DNA of 7,843 bases from Methanosarcinales archaeon (GCA_012961645.1 DTYY01000275.1:1-7843), one strand, 5' to 3'; numbered from the stretch's first letter, positions 1 through 6,822 are shown. The notes: generated from the sequence alone by a model not told the origin. Translations and numbers: made by a program.

Positions 1-1013
1 GCGAATCCCCTCCTTGGTTCTTTGCTAATCATTTCATATCTCTTGCGGAACTCACGACGCTTAGTTTCATAAAATGAATTAGTGGTAAGTCCGTAGATAA
101 GGAGGCGGCGAAGAACAACTTCTTCACTAACTTTGAATTGTTTTGCAAGAGTAGATAGCTCATCATCAGTCCAACTGTTTTTATCAGTTTTTCTGATAAC
201 CACATCTTCATTTAAAAGCTCCTGTTTGGGTATTAACGCAGCACCAGCCACATGATTGCAGAAAATTTCAATCCTCCGTTTTTCTGGAGGTAGATCATAA
301 CCCTCGTTCAAATCGCAGATACCACCCTCTTTCAGCATAATGTGAGCAAATTCATGTAAAAGTGTAAAAATTCTACCATTTGGAGTGTCCCCGCTGTTTA
401 ATACAATCACAGGCAATGAAAATTCGTTTATCGAAAAACCGCGCATTTCTGTGACATCTACACCAGTTGATTGAAAAACTAATACCCCCACACTTTCAAT
501 AGCTGTTCGCCATAAGTTAAATGCACCATATTTACCACCAGTCCCTTTTTTCTGTTTTTCAGCATCTACTTTTAATATATTACGAATTTTGCTACCAACC
601 TTTTCCGGATCGTCGGTTATGCTTATTTCGTGTTCAAACCCTGGCGGTTCGCCGTATAAGTCCTCTATTAAGTTTAATGCCACCTGCCTCCGATAAATCG
701 CTTGTCGAATTTCAAAATTAAGCTGAACTGGTTGTTGGAATCCAACACTGCCTATAATTCTACGGAAATCACGCAATGGTTGAAAATCTATCGGTTTTTC
801 ATCTAAATAAAAGACTGCAATAGGGCGTTTATATTGTTTCCCTAATTTACGAAGCTGTTTAATAGTTGGGCGACTTACCCCCTCTTCCCAATCTTCCAAT
901 TTCTGTAACTTAACTCCCAATTTATGTGCGGCATCCTCTTTCGTAAAACCAGCGCTTTCTCTCGCCCATATCAACAAATCAGGTTTAACAATTGCCTCAA
1001 TTCGTTTGCTCAT
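1..1013 (-). CDS. XRE-family HTH regulator fused to ImmA/IrrE-type zinc metallopeptidase (3' end cut by window edge)
   Basis: Reading the minus strand from the ATG at 1013-1011 gives 337 codons with no stop, running off the left edge, so the C-terminus is missing. Residues about 10-75 form a helix-turn-helix region with the pattern WARESAGFTKEDAAHKLGV, then LEDWEEG, RPTIKQLRKLGK and RPIAVFYLDEKP, typical of the N-terminus of XRE-ImmA fusions. A DFR motif follows at about 82-84. The peptidase signature HEFAH lies at residues 220-224, and EIFCNHVAGAALIP at 249-262 supplies the probable third zinc ligand (E249). Family knowledge: such proteins bind DNA and cleave a partner repressor or toxin-associated protein, and many sit beside PIN-like (DUF4411) toxins or in prophages. 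The start is supported by the SD-like AAGGTG at 1018-1023, 4 bases upstream. GC is clearly lower than in the neighbouring genes (for example about 20 of 60 bases at 121-240), which suggests transfer. The fold is certain; the biological role is inferred. Confidence 0.93.
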   Translation of the reverse strand, partial: MSKRIEAIVKPDLLIWARESAGFTKEDAAHKLGVKLQKLEDWEEGVSRPTIKQLRKLGKQYKRPIAVFYLDEKPIDFQPLRDFRRIIGSVGFQQPVQLNFEIRQAIYRRQVALNLIEDLYGEPPGFEHEISITDDPEKVGSKIRNILKVDAEKQKKGTGGKYGAFNLWRTAIESVGVLVFQSTGVDVTEMRGFSINEFSLPVIVLNSGDTPNGRIFTLLHEFAHIMLKEGGICDLNEGYDLPPEKRRIEIFCNHVAGAALIPKQELLNEDVVIRKTDKNSWTDDELSTLAKQFKVSEEVVLRRLLIYGLTTNSFYETKRREFRKRYEMISKEPRRGF

Positions 1014-1089
1014 TTCACACCTTCATGTATAGTGTTGTGGGTAACAAACCATTCCACCCCCCCATCCCTCTTCAACCTTTCCCGATCGA
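1014..1089. other. Short intergenic gap between dsrE-like gene and XRE-ImmA gene
   Basis: These 76 bases separate two minus-strand genes. I see no T-rich terminator and no box A at a position that would give a sensible leader. A short interrupted inverted repeat (TTGT, 5-base spacer, ACAA; about 1035-1047) could be an operator for the adjacent HTH protein, but arms of 4 bases are too short to claim it. A run of C on the plus strand (about 1058-1064) is the only other notable feature. Base composition changes from AT-rich to GC-richer across this gap. Confidence 0.4.
1018..1023 (-). promoter_or_regulatory. Shine-Dalgarno of the XRE-ImmA gene
   Basis: On the minus strand AAGGTG lies 4 bases before the ATG at 1013. 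It is a good match to the archaeal/bacterial consensus and supports this start codon over internal ones. Confidence 0.6.
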
Positions 1090-1458
1090 TCACAGACTGA
1101 TAATCAGCTCTCCCCCACTCTGATACTCGAGAAACAGTTCCGCGACGACATGCGACTCGACCATCTCGATTCCGGGTATCAGTTCGGACTCCTCCATCCC
1201 GATGATATCGGCAGCGAGCTGACAGCACTTGAACTCCACCCCAAGTTCGATGCACTCTGTAATCTTCGCATCGTACACAGGCGCGCCGCGATGCTTCCCT
1301 GCCTTTCCGAGCACGACACCCATCGGTCCCCAGAGGATCACTATGACCTCAAGCCCTTTCTTACGGTAATATTTTGCAAAACGCAGGGTCTCAAGCGGGC
1401 TCGTACTCTCATAGACCATGTTCTTCAGCAGCAGTAGAACTCTCTTAACTTCTGGCAT
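1090..1458 (-). CDS. DsrE-family small protein (predicted sulfur-relay / peroxiredoxin-like)
   Basis: This is a 122-residue protein, the usual size of single-domain DsrE/DsrF-like proteins. It opens with a beta strand (KRVLLLLKN, residues 5-13), then a helix with PLETLRFAKYYRKKG and a second strand LEVIVILWGPMGVVL, followed by a Cys-containing turn (KCCQLAADIIGM, residues 77-88, with C78 and C79) where the family carries its conserved cysteine; C69 is a further cysteine. Family members pass persulfide sulfur (TusD/DsrE) or are of unknown function. No TusBCE or Dsr partners are visible here, so a sulfur-transfer role is inference. The start codon lies inside the end of the dikinase gene (14-base overlap, 1445-1458), with AAGAAGGG just upstream acting as SD inside that gene. 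The two are therefore almost certainly co-transcribed and may be translationally coupled. Confidence 0.85.
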   Translation of the reverse strand: MPEVKRVLLLLKNMVYESTSPLETLRFAKYYRKKGLEVIVILWGPMGVVLGKAGKHRGAPVYDAKITECIELGVEFKCCQLAADIIGMEESELIPGIEMVESHVVAELFLEYQSGGELIISL

Positions 1459-4120
1459 TGCCCTTCTTTTCCTTTATCGCGGCGTGCGCTGCCGCAAGTA
1501 TCGCTATGGGCACCCGAAATGGCGAGCAACTGACATAATTCAAGCCCGTGCGGTGGCAGAACTCGACCGACGCGGGATCTCCACCGTGCTCGCCGCATAT
1601 CCCGATCTTCAGATCCGGATTTGTGCTGCGTCCTTTTGCAACACCCATCGCAACGAGTTTGCCGACACCGTTCTGGTCGATCGTAACGAACGGGTCAGAC
1701 CCGAGAATACCACCATTCAGGTAAAACGGCAGGAACTTCCCAATATCGTCTCTTGAGAACCCAAACGTCATTTGGGTCAGATCGTTCGTTCCAAAACTGA
1801 AGAATTCCGCCTCCTCTGCGATTTCGTCGGCGGTGACCGCAGCTCTCGGGATCTCGATCATCGTTCCGACCAGATACTCGATCTCGGTGCCGTAACGCGC
1901 CATCACAACCTCAGCGGTCTTTACGAGCCGTTCTTTCGTGAAACGTAACTCGTTTATGTGCCCGACAAGCGGGATCATGATCTCAGGAATGACCCGGTGC
2001 CCATGCTCCCCCTTCTCCTGTTCCTCCTTTGTCAGTTCAGAGGCGGCTTCGAAGATCGCCTGCACCTGCATCTGGTAGATCTCGGGGTACGTGATCCCGA
2101 GCCTGCATCCCCTGGGCCCGAGCATCGGATTGATCTCATGCAGACTCTGCACGATGTTCTTCAGCTCATCCAGCCCCAAATTCATGCTTTCGGCAGTCTC
2201 TTTCAGTTCTTCATCGGTCTTCGGGAGAAATTCGTGCAGAGGCGGGTCCAGCAATCGTATTGTGACCGGAAGATCCTTCATGACGTCAAATATCTCTTTG
2301 AAATCATCCTTTTGCATTGGCATCAGTTTGTCAAGGGCTTTCTTTCGTGATTCCTCACTTCCTGCAAGTATCATCTGCTGCACGATCGGGAGCCGATCCT
2401 CGCCAAAGAACATATGCTCGGTCCTGCAGAGACCGATGCCCTCTGCGCCAAAGTCTCTTGCAACCTGGCTATCGTGCGGGGTGTCGGCATTCGTGCGCAC
2501 GCCAAGCCGCTTCACGCTCACCGCCCAATCCATGAGTGTTCTGAAGTCGTCTGTCATCTCAGGATCGATGAGGTCTGTTTTACCGAGAATAACGTCCCCT
2601 GTTGTTCCGTTCAGTGTGAGGTAATCGCCCTCGCTTATCACGATGTCGTCTACCGTGAAGCGATTCGCCGTTTCATCGACAGTGATGTCATTGCATCCAA
2701 CGACGCAGCACTTGCCCATGCCTCGCCCAACGATCGCAGCGTGGCTCGTCATCCCTCCGCGTGCTGTCAGGATCCCCTGTGAGGCGTGCATACCACCAAC
2801 GTCGTCTGGCGATGTCTCAAGCCGCACCAGAATCACTTTTTCACCTTTTTCAGCGCATTCCAGCGCTTTCTGGGACGAAAAGACCACTTTTCCAACTGCT
2901 GCGCCAGGTGAGGCTGCTAACCCCTTTGCGATCACCTCCACCTCTGCTTCCGGGTCGATCATCGGGTGGAGGAGCTGGTCGATCTGATCAGGATTGATGC
3001 GAAGCAGTGCCGTCTCCCTGTCGATCAAGTCCTCGCTCACCATATCAACAGCGATCTTCACCGCAGCCCGTGCAGTCCGCTTACCGGTCCTCGTCTGCAG
3101 GATGTAGAGCTTACCTGATTCGATGGTGAACTCCATATCCTGTACATCGCGGTAGTGCTTCTCCAGTCTGTCACGTACGGCTTCAAGCTCCCGATATATC
3201 TCGGGCATCTCCTTCTTCAACGCATCGAGTTTGGCAGGTGTCCTCAGACCCGCAACAACGTCCTCCCCCTGTGCGTTCATCAGATATTCACCGTAAAACT
3301 CGTTCTTTCCTGTTGCAACGTCTCTTGTGAAGCAGACGCCAGTTCCGGAATCGTTTCCCATGTTCCCAAATACCATCGTCTGAATATTCACAGCGGTGCC
3401 AAGATCGTGCGGAATATTATTCAGATTTCTATATGTTATTGCCCGCTCTGTATTCCATGATTCGAATACAGCGTTGATCGTCATTCTCAACTGTTCTCTT
3501 GGGTCTTCAGGGAACTCTCTTCCAGTATCCGTCCTTATGATCTCCTTGTATTTTGATACAAGGTCTTTCAGGTCGTTTGCATCGAGATCTGTGTCCAGTT
3601 TGGTGTTGCGGAGTTTCTTCTTCTCCTCCAGAATTTGCTCGAACCTTTTGTGCTTCATCCCGAGAACAACGTTTCCGAACATCTGCACGAATCTGCGGTA
3701 CGAATCGTACGCGAATCGCTCGTTTCCTGTCTTCTTCAGAAGTGCTGCTATGCTTTCATCATTCAGACCGATATTCAGCACAGTATCCATCATCCCAGGC
3801 ATTGAAAAGGCTGCACCCGACCGCACCGATAGGAGAAGAGGATTCTTTACATCGCCGAACCTTTTTTTGGTGGTCTCCTCCAGACGAGCAAGGTTTTTAG
3901 CGATCTCATCCTCCAGACCATCAGGATATGATCCATCGTTTGTGTAGTAGTGTATGCATGCATCTGTGGAGATTGTGAACCCTGGCGGCACCCGAATACC
4001 GATATTTGTCATCTCCGCAAGATTCGCGCCTTTTCCCCCGAGAAGGCTCTTCATTTCAGCGCTGCCTTCGGCTTCACCGTCGCCAAAGAAATAAACATAT
4101 TTTTTTGGTGCGATATCCAT
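1445..4120 (-). CDS. ppdK: Pyruvate, phosphate dikinase
   Basis: This cytoplasmic enzyme interconverts pyruvate + ATP + Pi and PEP + AMP + PPi. At 891 residues it is the full length of the family (about 870-900). The N-terminal ATP-grasp region (about 1-350) begins with KYVYFFGDG and LLGGKGANLAEM and includes SVRSGAAFSMPGMMDTVLN (98-116). The phosphohistidine domain has GGMTSHAAIVGRGMG with catalytic His460, and Thr458 is the position phosphorylated by the PDRP regulator in other organisms. The C-terminal PEP/pyruvate TIM barrel (about 530-880) shows GLCRTEHMFF (R566), IRLLDPPLHEF (R622), MIEIPRA (E756), FGTNDLTQMTFGFSRDD (N779, D780) and ICGEHGGDP with the acid-base Cys842. All key residues are present and there is no frameshift. 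SD GAGGAT (4130-4135) lies 9 bases before the ATG. In an archaeon it likely supplies PEP for gluconeogenesis, or runs in the glycolytic direction; the direction cannot be told from sequence. It overlaps the downstream DsrE-like gene. Confidence 0.98.
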   Translation of the reverse strand: MDIAPKKYVYFFGDGEAEGSAEMKSLLGGKGANLAEMTNIGIRVPPGFTISTDACIHYYTNDGSYPDGLEDEIAKNLARLEETTKKRFGDVKNPLLLSVRSGAAFSMPGMMDTVLNIGLNDESIAALLKKTGNERFAYDSYRRFVQMFGNVVLGMKHKRFEQILEEKKKLRNTKLDTDLDANDLKDLVSKYKEIIRTDTGREFPEDPREQLRMTINAVFESWNTERAITYRNLNNIPHDLGTAVNIQTMVFGNMGNDSGTGVCFTRDVATGKNEFYGEYLMNAQGEDVVAGLRTPAKLDALKKEMPEIYRELEAVRDRLEKHYRDVQDMEFTIESGKLYILQTRTGKRTARAAVKIAVDMVSEDLIDRETALLRINPDQIDQLLHPMIDPEAEVEVIAKGLAASPGAAVGKVVFSSQKALECAEKGEKVILVRLETSPDDVGGMHASQGILTARGGMTSHAAIVGRGMGKCCVVGCNDITVDETANRFTVDDIVISEGDYLTLNGTTGDVILGKTDLIDPEMTDDFRTLMDWAVSVKRLGVRTNADTPHDSQVARDFGAEGIGLCRTEHMFFGEDRLPIVQQMILAGSEESRKKALDKLMPMQKDDFKEIFDVMKDLPVTIRLLDPPLHEFLPKTDEELKETAESMNLGLDELKNIVQSLHEINPMLGPRGCRLGITYPEIYQMQVQAIFEAASELTKEEQEKGEHGHRVIPEIMIPLVGHINELRFTKERLVKTAEVVMARYGTEIEYLVGTMIEIPRAAVTADEIAEEAEFFSFGTNDLTQMTFGFSRDDIGKFLPFYLNGGILGSDPFVTIDQNGVGKLVAMGVAKGRSTNPDLKIGICGEHGGDPASVEFCHRTGLNYVSCSPFRVPIAILAAAHAAIKEKKGNARS

Positions 4121-4129
4121 GTCATTTAC

Positions 4130-4135
4130 ATCCTC
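4130..4135 (-). promoter_or_regulatory. Shine-Dalgarno of ppdK
   Basis: GAGGAT on the minus strand lies 9 bases before the ATG at 4120. It fixes the start against an out-of-frame ATG (4125-4123) between the SD and the chosen start. Confidence 0.6.
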
Positions 4136-4152
4136 TAAATTAATACACGGTA

Positions 4153-4175
4153 CTTAAAGTATGTATTATTTGCAT
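4153..4175 (-). promoter_or_regulatory. Candidate box A (TATA) region for the ppdK unit
   Basis: On the minus strand this stretch carries two AT-rich elements, AAATAATACAT (about 4162-4172) and CTTTAAGTA (about 4153-4161). With transcription beginning about 25 bases downstream of the centre, the first would give a leader of about 20 bases that includes the SD. The second would start transcription at about the SD itself, so the first is the better candidate. This rests on spacing and composition only. Confidence 0.35.
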
Positions 4176-4261
4176 GTTAAGGTTTGTGCTTTCTGGAGAG
4201 GTTTGGTGCCGACCCGAAGCCATCACTCCGCGCAACAAATGTTCATGACACGGATTTCTGA

Positions 4262-4269
4262 TTTGATAT
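4262..4269 (+). promoter_or_regulatory. Candidate box A for the ABC ATPase gene
   Basis: TTTGATAT resembles the archaeal box A TTTATATA. Its centre is about 45 bases before the ATG at 4311, predicting transcription start near 4290-4295 and a leader of about 16-20 bases. No strong SD is present in that leader. Confidence 0.3.
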
Positions 4270-4310
4270 GGAAAATCATTAAATGCAATCGGTCCAGATG
4301 AACGATCATA

Positions 4311-5030
4311 ATGATTCGTGTTCACAATCTTGTAAAGAACTTTGGCAGAAGGACTGTGTTTGCTGGAATCGACTTTGTTGTCAAAAAAGGCGATTTTCTG
4401 ACGATCATCGGACCTAACGGAGCAGGAAAAACGACCCTTCTCAAGATCATGGCGACGCTCCTCAAAGCAACGGATGGCAGCGTTGAGATAGGTGGTTTCG
4501 ATGTTAAAAACTCGCCAGAAAGGGTTAGAGAGATCATAGGGGTGATCTCGCATAACACTTACCTTTACAATGAACTGACAGCTCAAGAAAATCTCAAATT
4601 CTTCGGAAAGATGTATAAAATCCAGAAAATCAATACAAGAATCGATGAGGTCCTCGAACAGACCGGGCTTTCGTATGAAAAGCACAACCATGTCGGCACG
4701 TTTTCGAGGGGGATGAAACAGCGGCTCTCGATTGCGCGTGCGATCCTTCACCGCCCATCCGTGCTGCTGCTCGATGAACCGTACACCGGTCTGGACCAAC
4801 ACGCGTCAGCCGGTCTTGAGGATGTGCTAAGCTCACTGACCGGATCAGGGATCACCACAGTCATGGTGTCGCATGACCTCGGTCGTGGTCTCCTGCTCTG
4901 CGATCATCTGCTGATCATGGCGGCAGGTGGCGTTGCGTATCATGCGCCGACATCAGAGATTGCGGATGCAGATGAGCTTCAGGCAGTGTATTGCAGGTGC
5001 ATCGATACCAACAAGATTGATAATGATTGA
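4311..5030 (+). CDS. ABC transporter ATP-binding protein, CcmA-like
   Basis: This is a 239-residue single nucleotide-binding domain with Walker A GPNGAGKT (34-41), signature FSRGMKQRLS (131-140; SRGMKQR is typical of the CcmA/ABC-2 exporter group), Walker B VLLLDEP (151-157), D-loop TGLD (159-162) and switch His188 in VSHD. The Q-loop segment reads VISHNTYLYNELTAQENL (78-95), with Asn82 where Gln is usual for the CcmA family (SHQ). Its closest look is to ATPases annotated as heme exporter CcmA, which work with CcmB at the membrane. No CcmB, CcmC or other permease follows, so the substrate is unknown and it must pair with a membrane protein encoded elsewhere. The start is firm: an in-frame TGA lies at 4299-4301, so 4311 is the first possible ATG. 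The gene ends with tandem stops TGA TAA inside a 10-base tandem repeat. Confidence 0.92.
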   Translation: MIRVHNLVKNFGRRTVFAGIDFVVKKGDFLTIIGPNGAGKTTLLKIMATLLKATDGSVEIGGFDVKNSPERVREIIGVISHNTYLYNELTAQENLKFFGKMYKIQKINTRIDEVLEQTGLSYEKHNHVGTFSRGMKQRLSIARAILHRPSVLLLDEPYTGLDQHASAGLEDVLSSLTGSGITTVMVSHDLGRGLLLCDHLLIMAAGGVAYHAPTSEIADADELQAVYCRCIDTNKIDND

Positions 5031-5034
5031 TAAT
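5015..5034 (+). repeat. Exact 10-base tandem repeat across the ABC gene stop
   Basis: GATTGATAAT occurs twice head to tail (5015-5024 and 5025-5034). It encodes the last residues IDND and the double stop TGA TAA. A second near-repeat follows, ATCTGCGATGA (5033-5043) and ATCTGCAATGA (5050-5060), matching at 10 of 11 bases. This is most likely small replication slippage; no function is implied. Confidence 0.7.
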
Positions 5035-5073
5035 CTGCGATGATCAAACATCTGCAATGACATTCGCGGAAAG

Positions 5074-5082
5074 TATTAATAT
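5074..5082 (+). promoter_or_regulatory. Candidate box A for the site-2 protease gene
   Basis: TATTAATAT is the strongest AT-rich element in the 75-base gap. Its centre at 5078 is 28 bases before the ATG at 5106. At usual archaeal spacing, transcription would begin almost at the start codon, giving a leaderless or near-leaderless mRNA. The weak purine stretch GAGAAACGG (5092-5100) before the ATG is a poor SD, which fits this reading. Confidence 0.4.
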
Positions 5083-5105
5083 CAAACAGATCGAGAAACG
5101 GTAAT

Positions 5106-6800
5106 ATGAACGCTCTAAATGCTGCATTTGCGATTTTGATGATATATTGGCTCTTCATCGCTATTTTAGATAGACGAGGCGTTCTGGAGCGTTATAACAT
5201 CACGGCATTCGGACCCATCCTGATGATACGCACCAGACGCGGTCAGAGTCTACTATCGGTGCTGGCACGCCCACGTGGGTTCTGGAAAATCCTTGCAGAC
5301 GTTGGCATACCGGCTATGCTAATTGGAATGTTTGTCATGTTTTTGCTGGTGATTATGACTGATTATGCGATGTTACAGTCGATATTTGACCGTACAATGC
5401 CGCCTCCTGGGAAATACAATGCTCCACAGAATATTTTCTTGATTCCAGGCGTGAACGAGTACATCCCTCTCGTCTGGGGTGCAATCGGGCTGGCTATTAC
5501 ACTTGTGGTACACGAACTCGGACATGCGGTTCTGTGCAGAGTTGAGGGCGTCGATGTTAAATCCATGGGTCTGCTCACTCTGATCGTCCCGATCGGTGGA
5601 TTTGCGGAGCCTGACGAAGAGCAACTCTTCGGAAAGAAGATATCAGATCATTCAGATGTTGAATACACCAAAGCAACATCTGGCTACGATCGAGCCGTCC
5701 GCGATGTGCAAACAAAAAGTCCCATCAGGGAGGGCGGGGTACCAAGGCGCTCGCGGATGAGGATACTTGCAGCAGGCGTTATGGTGAACTTTGTTGCTGC
5801 GGCGATCATATTTTTGCTTCTCTTCGGTCCGGTACTCGGCGCCATAGCCCCGGTCAGCAATGTTATGATCGCATCAGTCAAAGAAAACTCAGCCGCTGCA
5901 CAGGCTGGCATCAAAGATGAAATGGTGATCACGCAGGTGGATAATACCACAATCCAGACTGCACACGACTTCTATGCTTATATGACTACCAGATCGCATG
6001 GCAAACCACTGACCGTGCACGTACAGGAGCGACAGACACGTAAGGTCTTCATCCTTGAGGCTGATGATATGGTTCTGCAGAGCGGGGTTGCAATCTGGGA
6101 GGTTCTCGAAGATTCTGCAGCATCGAGGGCGAATCTTACCGAAGATATGATTATTACGCAGATCGATGATACCCCGATCTATAATAGCACCGATTTCATC
6201 GCGTTCTTGAATACAACCGTCCCGGGTCAGACCGTCGAGATGTTCTTTGCAGAGGATAACGCAACTTTTGTGGAGCTTGGTTCCTCGCCGGACCGCAGTT
6301 GCGGGTATCTCGGCGTTGTCGCCACCACAAACCTTGAATTCGCCGGCATGTCGATCGGCGCATATCCAGCAGCAGAAACGCTCCATATCCTGCAGAAGAT
6401 CCCTGCCATGATGCGCGGGATCGAGGGTTGGCTCATCGTATTTGCACTGCCGTTCATAGGGTTCGATGGCACCGGATTTACCGGATTTAGCAATACCATG
6501 CAGTTCTACGAGCCTGTCGGGTGGGCGGCAGGGTACGGCGTCCTTGTCTTCTGGATCGCAAACGCGCTGCTCTGGACGTTCTGGATCAACTTCTTTGCAG
6601 GGCTGTTCAACTGCCTTCCAGCGGTTCCTCTTGACGGTGGGCACGTATTCAGGGACACCATCCGCTTGCTGACCGAGCGGATGATCGGTGACCGCGATGC
6701 AGAGCGGTTGTCACAGATCATGGCAGCAGCGTTCGCCCTGCTGATCTTTGGTTCGTTCGCATTCATGATCTTTGGTCCGTATATCGTATACGGGCTATAG
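5106..6800 (+). CDS. Membrane site-2 protease, peptidase family M50, with two PDZ domains
   Basis: This is a 564-residue intramembrane zinc protease. Visible parts in order: a membrane helix at about 3-21; a helix at about 64-87; a helix with the zinc motif HELGH (136-140; H136, E137, H140); SMGLLTLIVPIGGFAEPDEEQ (153-173), the archaeal S2P hallmark; a helix at about 218-248; two tandem PDZ domains (about 250-320 and 323-392); C-terminal helices; LPAVPLDGGHVF (504-515) with the third zinc ligand D510; and a last helix at about 540-560. The two PDZ domains resemble each other (KDEMVITQVDNTTI and TEDMIITQIDDTPI). They carry five N-X-S/T sequons (N280, N343, N360, N369, N385), which suggests an extracytoplasmic location. 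A hydrophilic stretch (about 175-212) between the EPDEEQ motif and the next helix looks like an insertion. Substrates are probably membrane-anchored regulators or signal peptides; none is encoded nearby. A separate promoter is likely. Confidence 0.95.
   Translation: MNALNAAFAILMIYWLFIAILDRRGVLERYNITAFGPILMIRTRRGQSLLSVLARPRGFWKILADVGIPAMLIGMFVMFLLVIMTDYAMLQSIFDRTMPPPGKYNAPQNIFLIPGVNEYIPLVWGAIGLAITLVVHELGHAVLCRVEGVDVKSMGLLTLIVPIGGFAEPDEEQLFGKKISDHSDVEYTKATSGYDRAVRDVQTKSPIREGGVPRRSRMRILAAGVMVNFVAAAIIFLLLFGPVLGAIAPVSNVMIASVKENSAAAQAGIKDEMVITQVDNTTIQTAHDFYAYMTTRSHGKPLTVHVQERQTRKVFILEADDMVLQSGVAIWEVLEDSAASRANLTEDMIITQIDDTPIYNSTDFIAFLNTTVPGQTVEMFFAEDNATFVELGSSPDRSCGYLGVVATTNLEFAGMSIGAYPAAETLHILQKIPAMMRGIEGWLIVFALPFIGFDGTGFTGFSNTMQFYEPVGWAAGYGVLVFWIANALLWTFWINFFAGLFNCLPAVPLDGGHVFRDTIRLLTERMIGDRDAERLSQIMAAAFALLIFGSFAFMIFGPYIVYGL
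6774..6796. other. Inverted repeat at the 3' end of the protease gene
   Basis: CCGTATA (6777-6783) and TATACGG (6787-6793) are perfect 7-base arms around TCG, extended by GT wobble and GC pairs to about 10 pairs (6774-6796). It overlaps the last codons and lies in the tail-to-tail junction with the next gene. No T-tract follows on either strand, so it is not a canonical terminator. It could stabilise the 3' end, or simply be coding sequence. Confidence 0.35.
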
Positions 6801-6822
6801 GCTTTCAATATGTCAGACGGTC

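Larger units (their letters stand above)
4121..4310. other. Divergent intergenic region between ppdK and the ABC ATPase
   Basis: These 190 bases lie between two genes read away from each other, so they must hold both promoters. The left third is AT-rich with the ppdK SD and box-A-like elements. The centre (about 4181-4250) is GC-richer and has no element I recognise. The right end holds a box-A-like TTTGATAT for the ABC gene. A 24-codon open frame (4174-4248, plus) lacks an SD and is not called. Confidence 0.5.

Noticed and set aside
521..721. 66-codon plus-strand frame and the 29-211 minus-strand frame at the left end
   Set aside because: Both are shadows of the XRE-ImmA gene, which occupies another minus-strand frame throughout 1-1013.
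1..1013. Defence island or complete toxin-antitoxin pair
   Set aside because: Only the XRE-ImmA half is visible and no toxin gene lies in the window, so the pair can only be predicted.
1014..1089. Transcription terminator after the dikinase-DsrE unit
   Set aside because: I found no hairpin followed by a T-tract on the minus strand.
1010..1255. 81-codon minus-strand frame bridging the DsrE-like gene and the XRE-ImmA start
   Set aside because: It overlaps most of the DsrE-like gene in another frame, and its translation is Arg-rich with no domain features.
1958..2624. Plus-strand open frames of 130-177 codons opposite ppdK
   Set aside because: The dikinase frame is intact with all catalytic residues, and these are low-complexity antisense frames.
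4174..4248. 24-codon plus-strand open frame in the divergent intergenic region
   Set aside because: There is no SD, no recognisable peptide type and no support beyond being open.
4140..4802. 220-codon minus-strand open frame across the ABC gene
   Set aside because: It lies opposite the clear ABC ATPase with all its motifs, has no family resemblance, and is a shadow frame.
5889..6644. 251-codon minus-strand open frame inside the site-2 protease gene
   Set aside because: It is antisense to well-supported protease sequence; the translation is rich in Cys, Arg and His with no domain pattern.
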